Positions 1-8,922 of a stretch of DNA of 64,000 nt are shown one piece after another. Numbering within the stretch: position 1 is the first letter of the stretch; each line of letters begins with the position of its first letter. The position numbers and the translations under genes were made by a program. The stretch covers positions 107,715 through 171,714 of the forward strand of contig NZ_FOYL01000017.1 in NCBI RefSeq assembly GCF_900115955.1, given 5' to 3'. The notes below the pieces were generated by a model, which saw only the letters and a list, made by a program, of their open reading frames with translations, was not told where the DNA came from and did no database searches. The stretch comes from Lentzea waywayandensis. GTDB lineage: Bacteria > Actinomycetota > Actinomycetes > Mycobacteriales > Pseudonocardiaceae.

Positions 1-688
1 CCGAGGCCGCCGCGAACATCACCGACAGGACCATCTCGGAGCAGGGCCTCGGCAACCTCTTCGGCTACGGCATGCGCCTCGTTGAAGCGAAACGACGTGA
101 GCCCGCTGACGACGTGATCTCCCGGTTGTGCGCGACCTTGGGCGTTTCCACCCGAGGAGGCCGCCATGGTGTCCATGGCCCTGCTGTTCGCCGGTCACGA
201 GACGACGGTCGTTCAGATCGGCTTGGGCGCGTTGCTCCTGCTGGCCCACCCCCGACCAGTGGAACGCCCTGCGCGACAACCCCGGCCTCATCCCGAACGC
301 CGTCGAGGAAGTCCTTCGCGCACCTGGCAAGGGCGGTGGCGGAATCCCCCGTTACGCCCGCACCGACATCGAGATCGACGGCGTCAAGATCCGCCTCGGC
401 GACCTCGTCCTGCTCGACAACGGCGCCGCCAACCACGACCCGACTGTATTCACCGAGCCGGACCGAGTCGACATCACCCGCAAAGCCGCCGCCCACCTCA
501 CTTTCGGGCACGGCCTCCACTACTGCATCGGCGCTCCGCTGGCCCGCATGGAACTGCAAGCCGTATTCTCCCAGCTGATCCAGCGCTTCCCGACCATGCG
601 CCTGGCAGTGCCCGTGAAGAATCTGACGATCCGCCGCGACGTACTGACGGGTGGACTCATGGCCCTTCCGGTGACGTGGAACCGCTGA
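1..688 (+). pseudogene. Cytochrome P450, frameshifted, 5' end outside window
   Basis: Remnant of a soluble bacterial P450 monooxygenase, read in three frames. Frame 3 covers bases 3 to about 145 (KRREPADDVIS). Frame 1 covers about 151-250 and has the I-helix oxygen-binding motif AGHETT. Frame 2 covers about 255-688 and has the ExxR helix (VEEVLR), the haem loop FGHGLHYCIG and a normal C-terminus ending in TGA. The second shift lies in a C-run near 246-252, where removing one C restores the frame. The first lies near 140-151. The key P450 residues survive, so decay is recent or the shifts are base-calling errors. The 3' end overlaps the convergent next gene by 32 bp. Confidence 0.85.
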
Positions 689-1409
689 TCTGCCGCTGAG
701 TGCGGTCGTGTTCGACCGGATCGAGGATCTCCCAGGTCGATTGACCGATGGCGAGGACTCCACGGGCGGGCAGGGCGACGCCGCCGATCGTCGGGTTGTC
801 CTTCAATCGAACCGGAGTTCCGAGGTCGATGCCGTCGAGCGTCGCGCGGGATTCATCGACGAGGTACATCCGCTCAGGCATGAGTTTGCCGTTGTGACCA
901 CTGGGCATGACGCCCGCCATCTTGAGCTTCCCCATGCCCAGCGCCTGAGCCATGCGCTCGCGGGCATGCACCAACAGCGGTGGCCGCCAGGTAGCGAGCG
1001 GCATCGCTCCACTGAGGACGTTCAGAACGTCCAGGATTGGCGTCGAGCGGGCAGTGAGCGTCCAGTCCAACGCCGGGGTGTTCATGGTGACCCGGAGGGA
1101 AGCCTTGCCGGTCCAGGTGACCTCGATACGGGCATGTGCGGTTCGACTGCAGGCGGGACCGTAGTAGCGAGGGCACGCCGCGTCGAGTCGCGGGCCGTCG
1201 ACGTAGATCGACCAGTCGCCACCGGGGTCGCGGTGCCAGATCGAGCGATACGGGCCGAAGTCGCTTTCCGCGAACGCCCGCAGAGCAAGCACGTGACCGG
1301 AGTCGAACGGCAGACCGAACACGCCCCACCCCTTCGCGTACTCGTGTCCGGGCCACGGCGCCGCTCCCGTGGTCGTGGGGAGGTTAGACAGCGAAGACAG
1401 GTCGAGCAT
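657..1409 (-). CDS. Conserved hypothetical protein, 250 aa
   Basis: An intact frame with strong GC3 bias and no signal peptide or membrane segment. I do not recognise the family with certainty. Alternating hydrophobic strands and several Trp and Pro residues (GWGVFGLPFDSGH, DWSIYVDGPR, TWEILDPVEH) suggest a beta-rich soluble fold. The ATG at 1409 is preferred over the in-frame GTG (1418) and ATG (1415) because an AGGTG Shine-Dalgarno-like stretch then lies 6 nt upstream. Its 3' end runs 32 bp into the P450 pseudogene. No function is proposed. Confidence 0.6.
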   Translation of the reverse strand: MLDLSSLSNLPTTTGAAPWPGHEYAKGWGVFGLPFDSGHVLALRAFAESDFGPYRSIWHRDPGGDWSIYVDGPRLDAACPRYYGPACSRTAHARIEVTWTGKASLRVTMNTPALDWTLTARSTPILDVLNVLSGAMPLATWRPPLLVHARERMAQALGMGKLKMAGVMPSGHNGKLMPERMYLVDESRATLDGIDLGTPVRLKDNPTIGGVALPARGVLAIGQSTWEILDPVEHDRTQRQISGSTSPEGP

Positions 1410-1433
1410 GGTCATCACCTCATGTCGGGGTGT

Positions 1434-2543
1434 TCAGGCGGCGGCACGACATCCCGCCAGCGAACACGATCCTTTCGTTGCTGCACGGCCCGATGGCTTA
1501 TGCGCAGTCCAAACATCGGAGAGGTCAACTTCCCGGATCGCCGACCGCATCAAGGTGAAGGCTTTGTCCGAGTAGCACCGATGCCGCTGAGACCTGAACA
1601 CGAAGTCATGCCTGCAGGTCGGATCATCGTCGATCCCCAAGTGATCGCGAAGCGCCTTGCACATCGGCACCGTGAGATCGAGCGCCTCGGCGAGTTCGGT
1701 GGCGGACCGGTGGAAGGTGCGCTGCAGATCAATCTGCCTGACCGCTGCAGCCGGAGTGTCCTCATCGGACACGTAGCGAACGCCCGGGCCTTCGTTCGTG
1801 GTGAAGTGAACCTTGAGCGTAACGCCAGAGCCGTCGACCGCAGTCGCGATCTCGTCCAGCCTGGGAAACACACGATCTCGCGTCTCGCCGTCCCTCATGC
1901 CACGTGCGACTCGCTCGACGTCTTTCCTGGACACACGAACGTCGGCCTGGACGTGGGCCTCCATCGCCAGGAGCGTCCTGATGCGAGCGCGTGCGTCATG
2001 GCCAGCCCGTCGACCTGGCTGCAGCAGCGCAGCGATCTGGTTGTACTCCTCGTCCAGCAGAACGTTCAGTTCGCGAGGCGGATCGACGGACAGCGGTAAG
2101 ACCCGGTTCGGAAGGTGGCTGCTCAAGGGCTCCTTGAAGACCCGCTGAAGCAGGTCGTCGAACAAAGTGATGGCCGCTCGGCAGTGCAGGTACAACAGCT
2201 GCTCGGGAACGATGTTCCACCAATGCTGTTCGTCGTCACGCATCGCATCTATCGCGCGCAACGTGCCAGCGTCCGCATCGGACAGCTTGACCATCGTGCT
2301 GGCCATGGACAGGCCGAGGCACCGCTCAAAGCCGATCGACCTGCCCGTCACCGGGTCGAAGATCTTCTTTTCACCGCTCTGCACCAATGCCGACTTGAGC
2401 AACATCTCGAAGGCATGCTGCATGAGCAGCAGCACCTTGGACGCACGCCCCAGTTCAGCAGGTGAGTTGAAGGCTTCCACCGCGGACACCAGCGATGCGA
2501 CTGCCTTGGCCTTCAACATGCGACTTTCCTGCTTCAACTTCAT
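1434..2543 (-). CDS. DUF3644-domain protein
   Basis: 369 aa. The N-terminal 150 residues (SRMLKAKAVASLVSAVEAFN, then an ASKVLLLMQHAFEMLLKSAL helix) match the pattern I know for DUF3644, a helical domain of unknown biochemistry often found as a lone accessory gene. The C-terminal half is helical with repeated charged stretches and a pattern resembling a helix-turn-helix near ATELAEALDLTVPMCKALRD. The start is supported by GGGAG 6 nt upstream. No toxin, nuclease or membrane motif is visible. It stands alone on the minus strand between unrelated genes, as accessory genes often do. Confidence 0.6.
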   Translation of the reverse strand: MKLKQESRMLKAKAVASLVSAVEAFNSPAELGRASKVLLLMQHAFEMLLKSALVQSGEKKIFDPVTGRSIGFERCLGLSMASTMVKLSDADAGTLRAIDAMRDDEQHWWNIVPEQLLYLHCRAAITLFDDLLQRVFKEPLSSHLPNRVLPLSVDPPRELNVLLDEEYNQIAALLQPGRRAGHDARARIRTLLAMEAHVQADVRVSRKDVERVARGMRDGETRDRVFPRLDEIATAVDGSGVTLKVHFTTNEGPGVRYVSDEDTPAAAVRQIDLQRTFHRSATELAEALDLTVPMCKALRDHLGIDDDPTCRHDFVFRSQRHRCYSDKAFTLMRSAIREVDLSDVWTAHKPSGRAATKGSCSLAGCRAAA

Positions 2544-2764
2544 GGGGCACTCCCGGACCGCCCCCGATCTCTTGCTCAGACCATCGCTGATGCCATCAAC
2601 AGCGTTTCAATGCCCCACGTGACCGCCCGCTCGACATCCCGCAGCAGGCCGGAGACCGCGCCTGGCGAGCTAGAGCCGCGCAGCGTGCTCCGGAGAAGCA
2701 GGTGGAGATTCGCCTCTACCTGCTTCTCTGCATCTTCGGGGAAAGGGCTTCGAAGCGGTGCGGA

Positions 2765-3613
2765 CTATTTCGTGCCCACGCCGATGTTCAGGGGCGCGGA
2801 GAGCACGGCAGGGCCGCTGGTGGACCGTTCGCGGATCATGCCGTCGAGGACCTGGACGATGTCCGCACGCTGTTGGTCCGTGAGGTCGGCGACGAGGGCA
2901 CCGGGGACAGGGTTGCCGCCGAGGCACCAGTCCCACAGCTGCTGCCCGGTCCGCACGTGGATCCGTTCCTGGTGGCTGGTGTCCACGGTGACGTTCTTGA
3001 GACCGGCGTCGGTGAGTCGCCGGTGCAAGACGTCCGGGTCCGCGACCTGGAACTCGAGCAGCGGCTCGTCCTCAGAAGGGCCTTCGAAGGCAGGCACGAC
3101 CGCCTGCACCGCCGCGACGAAGAAGTGCAGTGCCTCGAACTCGCCGGGGTTGCCGTAGGCGATGAGGAGCACCCGCCCGCCCGGCTTGGTCACCCGGACC
3201 ATCTCCCGCAGCGCGGTCGCCTGGCCGGGGACGAGCATGACGCCGAACTGCGAGCCGGTGACGTCGTAGGTGTCGTCGGGGAGGTCGAGGTGGTGACAGT
3301 CCATCACCCGGCCGTCGACGTCCAGCCCCTCGGCGGTGGCCCTCGCGGTGCAGTGTTCGATCATCCTGGGTGACCAGTCGGTCGCCACCACGGTGGCGCC
3401 GAGCCGTGCCGCAGGCAGGCTCAGTCCGCCGGTTCCGGCGGCGACGTCGAGGAACGTGTCGCCTTCCCGGAGGCCGGCGAGCCGCAGCCCGGCCTGGGCC
3501 AGGTCGGCTTCACCGGGTGCGACGTGCTCGTCGTACTGCGCCGCGATCGCGTCCCACGCTTCGACGGGGGCGACGTGCTCAGCGTGCTGCGTGGTCTCAT
3601 GCAAGTCGGTCAT
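2765..3613 (-). CDS. Class I SAM-dependent methyltransferase
   Basis: 282 aa. SAM-binding motif I is FLDVAAGTGGLSLPAA (residues about 55-70), followed by an acidic end of strand 2 (VVATDWSP) and a motif-IV region (DDTYDVTGSQFGVM), then VTKPGGRVLLIAYG. This is the UbiE/Methyltransf_11 layout. The substrate cannot be read. The ATG at 3613 is chosen because AAGGAG lies 6 nt upstream; the GTG one codon earlier is less likely. It lies 106 bp upstream of the TPR-LuxR gene's 3' end on the same strand, so co-transcription downstream of that regulator is possible. Confidence 0.85.
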   Translation of the reverse strand: MTDLHETTQHAEHVAPVEAWDAIAAQYDEHVAPGEADLAQAGLRLAGLREGDTFLDVAAGTGGLSLPAARLGATVVATDWSPRMIEHCTARATAEGLDVDGRVMDCHHLDLPDDTYDVTGSQFGVMLVPGQATALREMVRVTKPGGRVLLIAYGNPGEFEALHFFVAAVQAVVPAFEGPSEDEPLLEFQVADPDVLHRRLTDAGLKNVTVDTSHQERIHVRTGQQLWDWCLGGNPVPGALVADLTDQQRADIVQVLDGMIRERSTSGPAVLSAPLNIGVGTK

Positions 3614-3719
3614 CACCGGCTCCTTATCCCTTTGTCCCCTCGACCTGGGACGTTAGGGACGGAAACGGCCGGTCCGCTTCGAACGGACTACCCACTCGGC
3701 TCCTGAGGGCGTGGGTATT

Positions 3720-5348
3720 TCAGACCAGGGCGTGTTCGTAGGCGTAGGCAGTAGCGGCCGCGCGGGACGCCACACCGATCTTGCTGAAGCAGTTGCTCAC
3801 ATGGCGGGCGACGGTCTTCTCCGAGAGCCCGAGAGTGCTCGCGATCGCGCGGTTCGTTCTGCCGGTCGCGATCAGCCGCAGCACTTCCACCTCCCGCCCG
3901 GTCAGGCCGTCGGGGGCTGGCTCGTGTGGCTGCCTGGTCAGCGCGTCGAGCCGCTCGATGTCCGGTGTGGCCCCGAGTCGTTCGAAAACGGTCCGCGCAC
4001 CGCGGAGTTCCATGGTGGACGTCTCGGTGTCGTCGAGCGCGCGGCAGGCCAGCCCGAGGAGCACCCGGACGCGTGCGGTCTCCCGGGGAGCGTCCAGCTC
4101 ACGCCACACCGAGGCAGCGCGGCGGAGCTTCCGCAACGCCGCCCCTGGGTCACCCTCGGCGAGCAAGACCGCGCCGACCGCCGAGGCCGCCACCGCGTCC
4201 AGGTACGCAGCGTCGAACGCCGCAGCGAGCCGGGTGAGCTCATCGGCAGCCGCACGCGCCGATGGCAGATCGCCAGCGGCGATCATGATCTCCACGTACG
4301 CGGGCAGCACGCGCGACCGCAACGGCGGATCCTCGCTTTCCGCTGCCACCCGACGGATCACCGTGGACGCCACGTCGAGCCGCCCCTGCGCCAGTCTGAG
4401 CAGAGCAAGCCCCGGCTCGGGCGGGCGGCCGGCCTCGTCGGCCTTCCGGTAGCTCTCCTCAGCCGCCGTGAACTCCCCGCGCAGCCGCTGCAGCTCACCG
4501 AGCTGGTAGTACGCCGAGCCGAGCGTGTCCCAGCTGACCGGGCCGGACAGCAGGTCGCAGGCCTGCTCGGCAGCCTCCTGCGCGTCGCGCCACGCGCCCT
4601 GCAGCTGCATCAGCTCGCACCGGTGAACCAAACAGTTGCCCCGGAACGGGACAAGTTCGGGCTGGGCGTCACACCAGCGCGTGAGTGCTGCGGTCCACTC
4701 CCGCGCGCGACGCAGGTCGAACAGGTCGGCGCAGGCCGCGATCACCGTGCAGTACACCATCCCGGCATACATCGGCGACACCTCACCGGCGATCACCCCG
4801 GCCATGACCTCGTCCAGCACAACAACACCCGCCGGCCCCTGCCCCCGCAGGACCCGGCACATGCCCTCACCAAGACGCGACATCGTCACCAGATCGAGAT
4901 CACCAAAGCCCTCACCGGCCCCGACACTGTCGGCGAAAACCGACTCCGCCCCCGCAGGGTCTCCACCCCACATCTGCGCGAACGCCTGCCACGTGCGCAA
5001 CCACGCTCCTTCCGCGCACTCGCCACAGCCTTCGAGCACCCGCGCGCAGCGGGCGAACCACCCCATCGCCGGCGCGCCCTCACCCCGGAACATCAGACCC
5101 GCACCGATCAGCACGGCATGACGCGCGGCACGCCGCCGATCGCCCCGCACGAGAGCCCCACGGTGAGCACGCGTCCACACCCGCGTGCAGACCTCGTCCT
5201 GACCCGACAAGTACGCGGCGAGCGCGAACAACTCCAGATCGTCCAGATCCAGCGGCGTGGCGGCGTCCACAGCCGCCAACTCGGTACACGCGACACCCCA
5301 CCAGCGCTCCGCGAAGGCCGCGCGCCCCCGCTCAAGCGGACCGGTCAT
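3720..5348 (-). CDS. LuxR-family regulator with TPR-like helical repeats
   Basis: About 542 aa. The C-terminal 60 residues are a canonical GerE/LuxR DNA-binding domain (GLTGREVEVLRLIATGRTN, then LSEKTVARHVSNCFSKIGV). The preceding 480 residues are Ala/Leu/Arg-rich helical pairs like TPR or BTAD repeats, with no receiver domain or N-terminal ATPase. This matches the family of about 550-aa LuxR C-terminal regulators common in actinomycetes. The ATG at 5348 (MTGPLERGRAAFAERWWG) fits the usual start of that family, but its ribosome site is weak and in-frame ATGs at 5354 and 5381 are possible. The gene may control the methyltransferase just upstream or unlinked genes. Confidence 0.8.
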   Translation of the reverse strand: MTGPLERGRAAFAERWWGVACTELAAVDAATPLDLDDLELFALAAYLSGQDEVCTRVWTRAHRGALVRGDRRRAARHAVLIGAGLMFRGEGAPAMGWFARCARVLEGCGECAEGAWLRTWQAFAQMWGGDPAGAESVFADSVGAGEGFGDLDLVTMSRLGEGMCRVLRGQGPAGVVVLDEVMAGVIAGEVSPMYAGMVYCTVIAACADLFDLRRAREWTAALTRWCDAQPELVPFRGNCLVHRCELMQLQGAWRDAQEAAEQACDLLSGPVSWDTLGSAYYQLGELQRLRGEFTAAEESYRKADEAGRPPEPGLALLRLAQGRLDVASTVIRRVAAESEDPPLRSRVLPAYVEIMIAAGDLPSARAAADELTRLAAAFDAAYLDAVAASAVGAVLLAEGDPGAALRKLRRAASVWRELDAPRETARVRVLLGLACRALDDTETSTMELRGARTVFERLGATPDIERLDALTRQPHEPAPDGLTGREVEVLRLIATGRTNRAIASTLGLSEKTVARHVSNCFSKIGVASRAAATAYAYEHALV

Positions 5349-5482
5349 CGCCATCGGTCCATTGTGACCCGACGCCGCCACGCCGCCACCGCACAGCGCG
5401 GCCCGGTCACAGACGGATCGAACAGGAACGAGTCCGGCTAGTGGTCGCGGCCATCCCCCTCTGAACTAGCTAACCGCGACCC

Positions 5483-5500
5483 AGGCGCCGAAAGGCGCCT
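5483..5500. terminator. Short GC hairpin with GAAA loop
   Basis: AGGCGCC, GAAA, GGCGCCT: a perfect 7-bp stem with a stable tetraloop, in the 140-bp gap between the LuxR gene start and the IS fragment. There is no clear T-tract. It could be a terminator left from a gene removed by the IS event. Confidence 0.35.
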
Positions 5501-5521
5501 TGCTCGTACAAGACGTAAACC

Positions 5522-5799
5522 TGTGCGTGCCGAAAACTACGTCCATACAGGTCAAGGCACATGGCGATACTCGTGGATGACTCGTCCGGGAAGATCATGT
5601 CGGTCTATGATGAGGCGTTCGATCTGGGCGGGTTCGCCAGGCTGAGGCCGACCCTGCAGGGGGTGGCGCGCCAGCGGGCGATCGGCGGGCTCGTTGCTCG
5701 CTGCACTGCCGCTATTACTCACGCAGCGCCTGGCGCAGATGGGCCTGATTCCAGATCAGCGCGGTCGAACAGGCCGCCGCGAAATTCTTACTCCAGTCG
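5522..5799. mobile_element. IS-A left-end fragment, cut inside the transposase gene
   Basis: Homologous to 15741-16019 of the intact IS-A copy: the terminal TGCGTGCCGAAAAC, the tail codons of the transposase, and on to the codons for the DDE glutamate motif. Homology stops at CCAGTCG (5793-5799), and serine-recombinase-linked sequence follows. The coding remnant has frameshifts and stops. The 26388-26662 fragment ends at the same point. Confidence 0.8.
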
Positions 5800-5925
5800 A
5801 TACAGATCAGTCCGAAAGATTCACCAGTGTCGACTAGCCCTCTATACTAGGTACGAGCTATCCAATAGTGCATGAACACAAACCTGCGCACGCGCGCTAC
5901 ACGTTGGGGGTCAAGCCCCACGGAC
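5800..5925. other. Putative recombinase attachment arm
   Basis: This stretch aligns with 26663-26790. From CAGTCG to TCGACT the two are the same length without gaps, and both continue with CTATACTAGGT/CCATACTAGGT, CGAGCTATCCAAT and GCATGAACAC. It lies between the IS-A fragment and the 3' end of a serine-recombinase relic at both loci. That is where an att arm would lie if the recombinase gene sits next to its own site. Function is inferred. Confidence 0.45.
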
Positions 5926-5931
5926 ATTCTC

Positions 5932-5966
5932 TTGCCCCACGGGATTCACTAGATCCCGTGGGGCAA
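5932..5966 (-). terminator. 14-bp perfect stem terminator after recombinase relic
   Basis: TTGCCCCACGGGAT, a 7-nt loop, then ATCCCGTGGGGCAA. The hairpin begins 2 nt past the TGA of the minus-strand recombinase relic, which is right for an intrinsic terminator. The flank on the minus-strand exit side is only mildly T-rich. Confidence 0.6.
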
Positions 5967-5967
5967 T

Positions 5968-6650
5968 TCATATTTCAGCGACTTTCATGTCGTCACACCA
6001 GTCCAACGCAAGCGTCGGCTGAACTGGGCGACGGGCAGTCTCCACAGTTTTCAACGTTAGTGGTGCGGGTCGAATTTCAAGACGCTGGCCGTCGTAGTAA
6101 ATCTGCAGGTGTTGCTCCCGGACTTGATCGACCAGGTCTTCGCCCACACCTACTTCCACAGGTCCCGAGGTCCGCCCCAGTAGGGGTGGCAGCGCCTCAA
6201 GCAGGCGGTCTTCTCGGACGTAGAGGTTCCGCGGCTGGCCATCGCAACGTCGCTTGGCGCTGGTGAAGCCATGCCGGCATCGATAGCCAGCTCGCCCATG
6301 AACCCAGTGCCCGTCCATCCGACGGCCACACAACCCACACACGATCAGCCCAGCCAGTAGGTAATGTCGGACCTCGCCGTCCTTGGCAGGCATCGCCACC
6401 CGCAAGCCCCGAACGGCGACGAACGTCTCGTCATCCACGAGTGGCTCGTGCGCGATCCGCTCGGACACCTCCCACTCGCTGACCGGGTTCAACCCCAGCG
6501 CTCCCGAGCCACGGCCGCCGGCACGTCCGCCAAGCCCGTGACCGGTTGTGCTGCTTCGGTTCCATACCTGTCGGCCGGTGTAGCGCGGGTTCTCCAGAGT
6601 CATCGCCACAGTCCGCACGATCCACCGCGGGCACGTTCGACGAATATCCA
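5968..6650 (-). pseudogene. Large serine recombinase, C-terminal remnant
   Basis: The readable part starts near residue WIVRTVAMTLENPRYTGRQV, which is the recombinase-domain signature (NPRYTG, VWNR). It continues through a zinc ribbon (LIVCGLCGRRM, then YRCRHGF and RRCDGQ) and a short C-terminal tail. The N-terminal resolvase catalytic domain with its Ser nucleophile is missing; in its place the frame runs backwards through the divergent MarR gene. The protein cannot catalyse recombination. The usual coiled-coil after the ribbon is also absent. The break near 6650 lies just upstream of the MarR promoter, so this gene was cut by a rearrangement. Confidence 0.8.
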
Positions 6651-6743
6651 CCGCACCCACGGCGCCGTCACCGGATCCGGCGCCAACATCTGCAACCGAC
6701 GGCCCCACCGCCCATGCGCCGGATTCGGATGCCGACCTTAACT

Positions 6744-6781
6744 GGTTGCAGCATCGAACCATCTGGTTGTACTGTCGAACC
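6744..6781 (+). promoter_or_regulatory. Leaderless MarR promoter with two tandem operators
   Basis: Two 17-bp boxes, GGTTGCAGCATCGAACC (6744-6760) and GGTTGTACTGTCGAACC (6765-6781), each with GGTT...AACC ends and spaced 21 bp, two helical turns. They cover a -35 TTGCAG (6747-6752) and a -10 TACTGT (6770-6775) with 17-bp spacing. The start point would then fall at or next to the A of the ATG at 6782, and no Shine-Dalgarno exists, so the transcript is probably leaderless. Binding by the MarR protein would block both promoter elements: negative autoregulation. Confidence 0.7.
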
Positions 6782-7219
6782 ATGCAGGGTGAGGACGTAG
6801 ACGCGGCGCAGGAGGCCTTGATGCGGTTCGTCCGCAACTTCGGCCTTCATCAGCCTGACCGGACTCCGTGCGGGCAGTCGCTGCCGGTATCGGAAGCGCA
6901 CGCCATGGTGGAAGTCGCCCGGGAAGGGCAGATCCGTCAGGTGGAGCTCGCTCGCCGGTTGCGGTTGGAGAAGAGCACCGTCAGCCGCCTGGTCACCAAC
7001 CTGGTCGGTCGGGGTTGGGTGCACCGGGAAGCGGCCGACGACGACGGCCGCGGCGTTCTGTTGGTGCTCACCGATACAGGTGCCACCGCAGCCGCCGGAC
7101 AGGCAGACGCCCGCCGGAATCGGTTGACCGCCCTGCTCGATCGCGTACCCGACGACCAACGCGGCGCCGTAGTGCGCGCGCTGCAGATACTTGCGGAGGC
7201 CACCGTTGAACCGTCCTGA
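6782..7219 (+). CDS. MarR-family transcriptional regulator
   Basis: 145 aa. A winged helix-turn-helix is seen in IRQVELARRLRLEKSTVSRLVTNL and the wing in GWVHREAADDDGRG, flanked by helical dimerisation segments as in MarR. The ATG at 6782 directly follows the operator/promoter pair, which decides the start: codons upstream would lie in the promoter. The stop overlaps the start of the lipoprotein gene by 14 bp, so the two are one transcript. The ligand is unknown. The regulated product is probably the lipoprotein, with the regulator repressing its own operon. Confidence 0.88.
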   Translation: MQGEDVDAAQEALMRFVRNFGLHQPDRTPCGQSLPVSEAHAMVEVAREGQIRQVELARRLRLEKSTVSRLVTNLVGRGWVHREAADDDGRGVLLVLTDTGATAAAGQADARRNRLTALLDRVPDDQRGAVVRALQILAEATVEPS

Positions 7220-7727
7220 ACACCGTCGAGTGCGTCGTGCCCTGCTTCTGGTGGCCGCAGCCGCCATCGGTGTGCTGAGCAGCGGCTGCGGTGGCAACCC
7301 GTCGGCGCCGGCACCAAAGACCTCAGACCGGCAGGCCGAGGTCGCCGAGCGGGGCGCGTCCGTCATGCCGTTCGACCTGGAACGCACCACCCACCGGTTC
7401 GCCAAGACCGACACCGGCGGGGTGCAGACCGTGGTCGCCGACGACCCGCAGGACACCACCCAGGTCACCCTCATCCAGGAGCACCTGACCGCGGAGGTGG
7501 ACCGCTTCCGGCGCGGCGACTTCACCGATCCCGGCCGCATTCACGGCAACGACATGCCCGGCCTGGAGGAGCTTCGCGCCCACGGCGGGGAAATCACCAT
7601 CGCCTACGAAGCCACCCCTGACGGAGCACGCGCCACCTACACCACCGGCGACGCCGGACTCCGCACCGCCCTGCACACCTGGTTCGACGCCCAAGTCAGC
7701 GACCACGGCCAGCACGCCACCCGCTGA
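7206..7727 (+). CDS. Lipoprotein of the family mislabelled aspartate carbamoyltransferase
   Basis: 173 aa. A signal peptide of Arg, then a hydrophobic stretch, ends in a lipobox-like VLSSGC, so the protein is probably lipid-anchored outside the membrane. The mature part (MPFDLERTTHRFAKTDTGGV, then DFTDPGRIHGNDMPGL) resembles a small actinobacterial family often labelled aspartate carbamoyltransferase in databases. It is far too short for that enzyme and has none of its carbamoyl-phosphate motifs, so its function is unknown. The TTG at 7206 is chosen because GGAGG lies 6 nt upstream, inside the marR gene; a GTG at 7230 is the alternative. Confidence 0.65.
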   Translation: MNRPEHRRVRRALLLVAAAAIGVLSSGCGGNPSAPAPKTSDRQAEVAERGASVMPFDLERTTHRFAKTDTGGVQTVVADDPQDTTQVTLIQEHLTAEVDRFRRGDFTDPGRIHGNDMPGLEELRAHGGEITIAYEATPDGARATYTTGDAGLRTALHTWFDAQVSDHGQHATR

Positions 7728-7851
7728 TACGGCGGCGTGGGTTCAGCGCGCGACGCAAAGGCGTCCTGCCGTGGACCCCGACGAGCAAACCCCTCAATCG
7801 TCACGTGGATCAGCACGGCCGCGTCCAGCCCAAGGGTGTGCAGCCGTCACA

Positions 7852-8840
7852 TCAAGTACTCCCACAGAGCGAAGTTGTCGCCCGCCTGGATCCAGGCGGG
7901 CGACAACCGGTGGACGTGCCAGACGTGGCCGGCTCACGTTCAGCGGCTTGGACCACCGAACGACGGCCGCATAGCGTTGCGCCCGCGATGAGCGCTCCCG
8001 CTACGGCGATGCCGGCGGCACCGATGAACGCGGCGGACACGCCGCTGGTCAGGGCGTTGGCGTCACCGAGCTGGCCAGCGCCGTAGGAGGCGGCCAGTGC
8101 GGTCATCGCGGCCAGGCCGAGCGCGGACCCGATCTGGTAGCTGGTGTTGACGATGCCCGACGCGAGGCCGCCTTCCTCCGGGCGAGCGCTGGAGATGGCG
8201 GTGCCCAGCGAGGGAATGAACGCCAGGGCCATGCCGGTGGCAGCCACGAGCGACGCGGGCAGTACGTCCACCCGGTAGTTGCCGTCCGGGCGCACCAGTG
8301 CCAGCCATCTCAGGCCGGCGGCGAGCACGACGAGCCCGGTGACCGCCATCGACTTGACGCCGAACCGCGCGGTGAGCCGCGGCGCCACGACCACCTCAGC
8401 ACCATGATCGCGGTCGTCATCGGCAGCAGCGCCGAACCGCTGGCGAAGGCGCCCAGACCGAGCACCTGCTGCAGGTAGAGGTTGAGGAAGAACCACATCG
8501 GGATCCACGCACCGCCGAGCAGCAGTTGGGCGATGTTCGCGGTCCCGAGTTGCGGCGTGCGGAACACGCCGAGCCGCACCAGCGGAGACTTCCGCTTGGC
8601 CTGGACGACCAGGAACGTTCCCAGAAGCTCGGCGCTCTGCATCAGGTCACGCAGGAACCTCTGCTTCAAGGTCAGCCTTGCCGGCACTCCCTTGTCCGGC
8701 TCCTTGCCCCACGGATGCTCTGGCGCGATCTCCTGGAACTCGCTCAGCGGTCCGCCGCTCATCCCCCCGACGAACGCGTCCTCCAGCAGCAGCTCACAAC
8801 GCTGATCCCAGTCCTCCAGGCCACGCTTGTTGAGGTGTTC
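7852..8840 (-). pseudogene. MFS drug exporter, C-terminal half, frameshifted and fused
   Basis: Bases about 8620-8395 (minus) encode a DHA2-like segment (FRTPQLGTANIAQLLLGGAW, then NLYLQQVLGLGAFASG). After a shift near 8395 the next frame continues with LTARFGVKSMAVTGLVVLAA and the last helices to about 7930. The N-terminal half of the exporter is absent. It is replaced by an unrecognised reading stretch (about 8620-8840, with LNKRGLEDWDQRCELLLED and EHPWGKEPDKG) that belongs to another gene. The frame also runs through a terminator-like hairpin at 7874-7907, so the natural stop is lost. Not functional. Confidence 0.75.
7874..7907. terminator. 34-bp perfect palindrome, bidirectional terminator candidate
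   Basis: GTTGTCGCCCGCCTG, GATC, CAGGCGGGCGACAAC: a 15-bp perfect stem. It lies 147 bp after the lipoprotein stop on the plus strand and at the tail of the converging MFS relic, so it could end both transcripts. No T-run follows on either side. Confidence 0.55.
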
Positions 8841-8922
8841 ACCTCTCGATTGTCACTCACAGCGGAAGTGAGATTCGTTTGCCACCAACCGTGTCGCCAG
8901 GCAAGCCGGCAATTCTGTGGTG

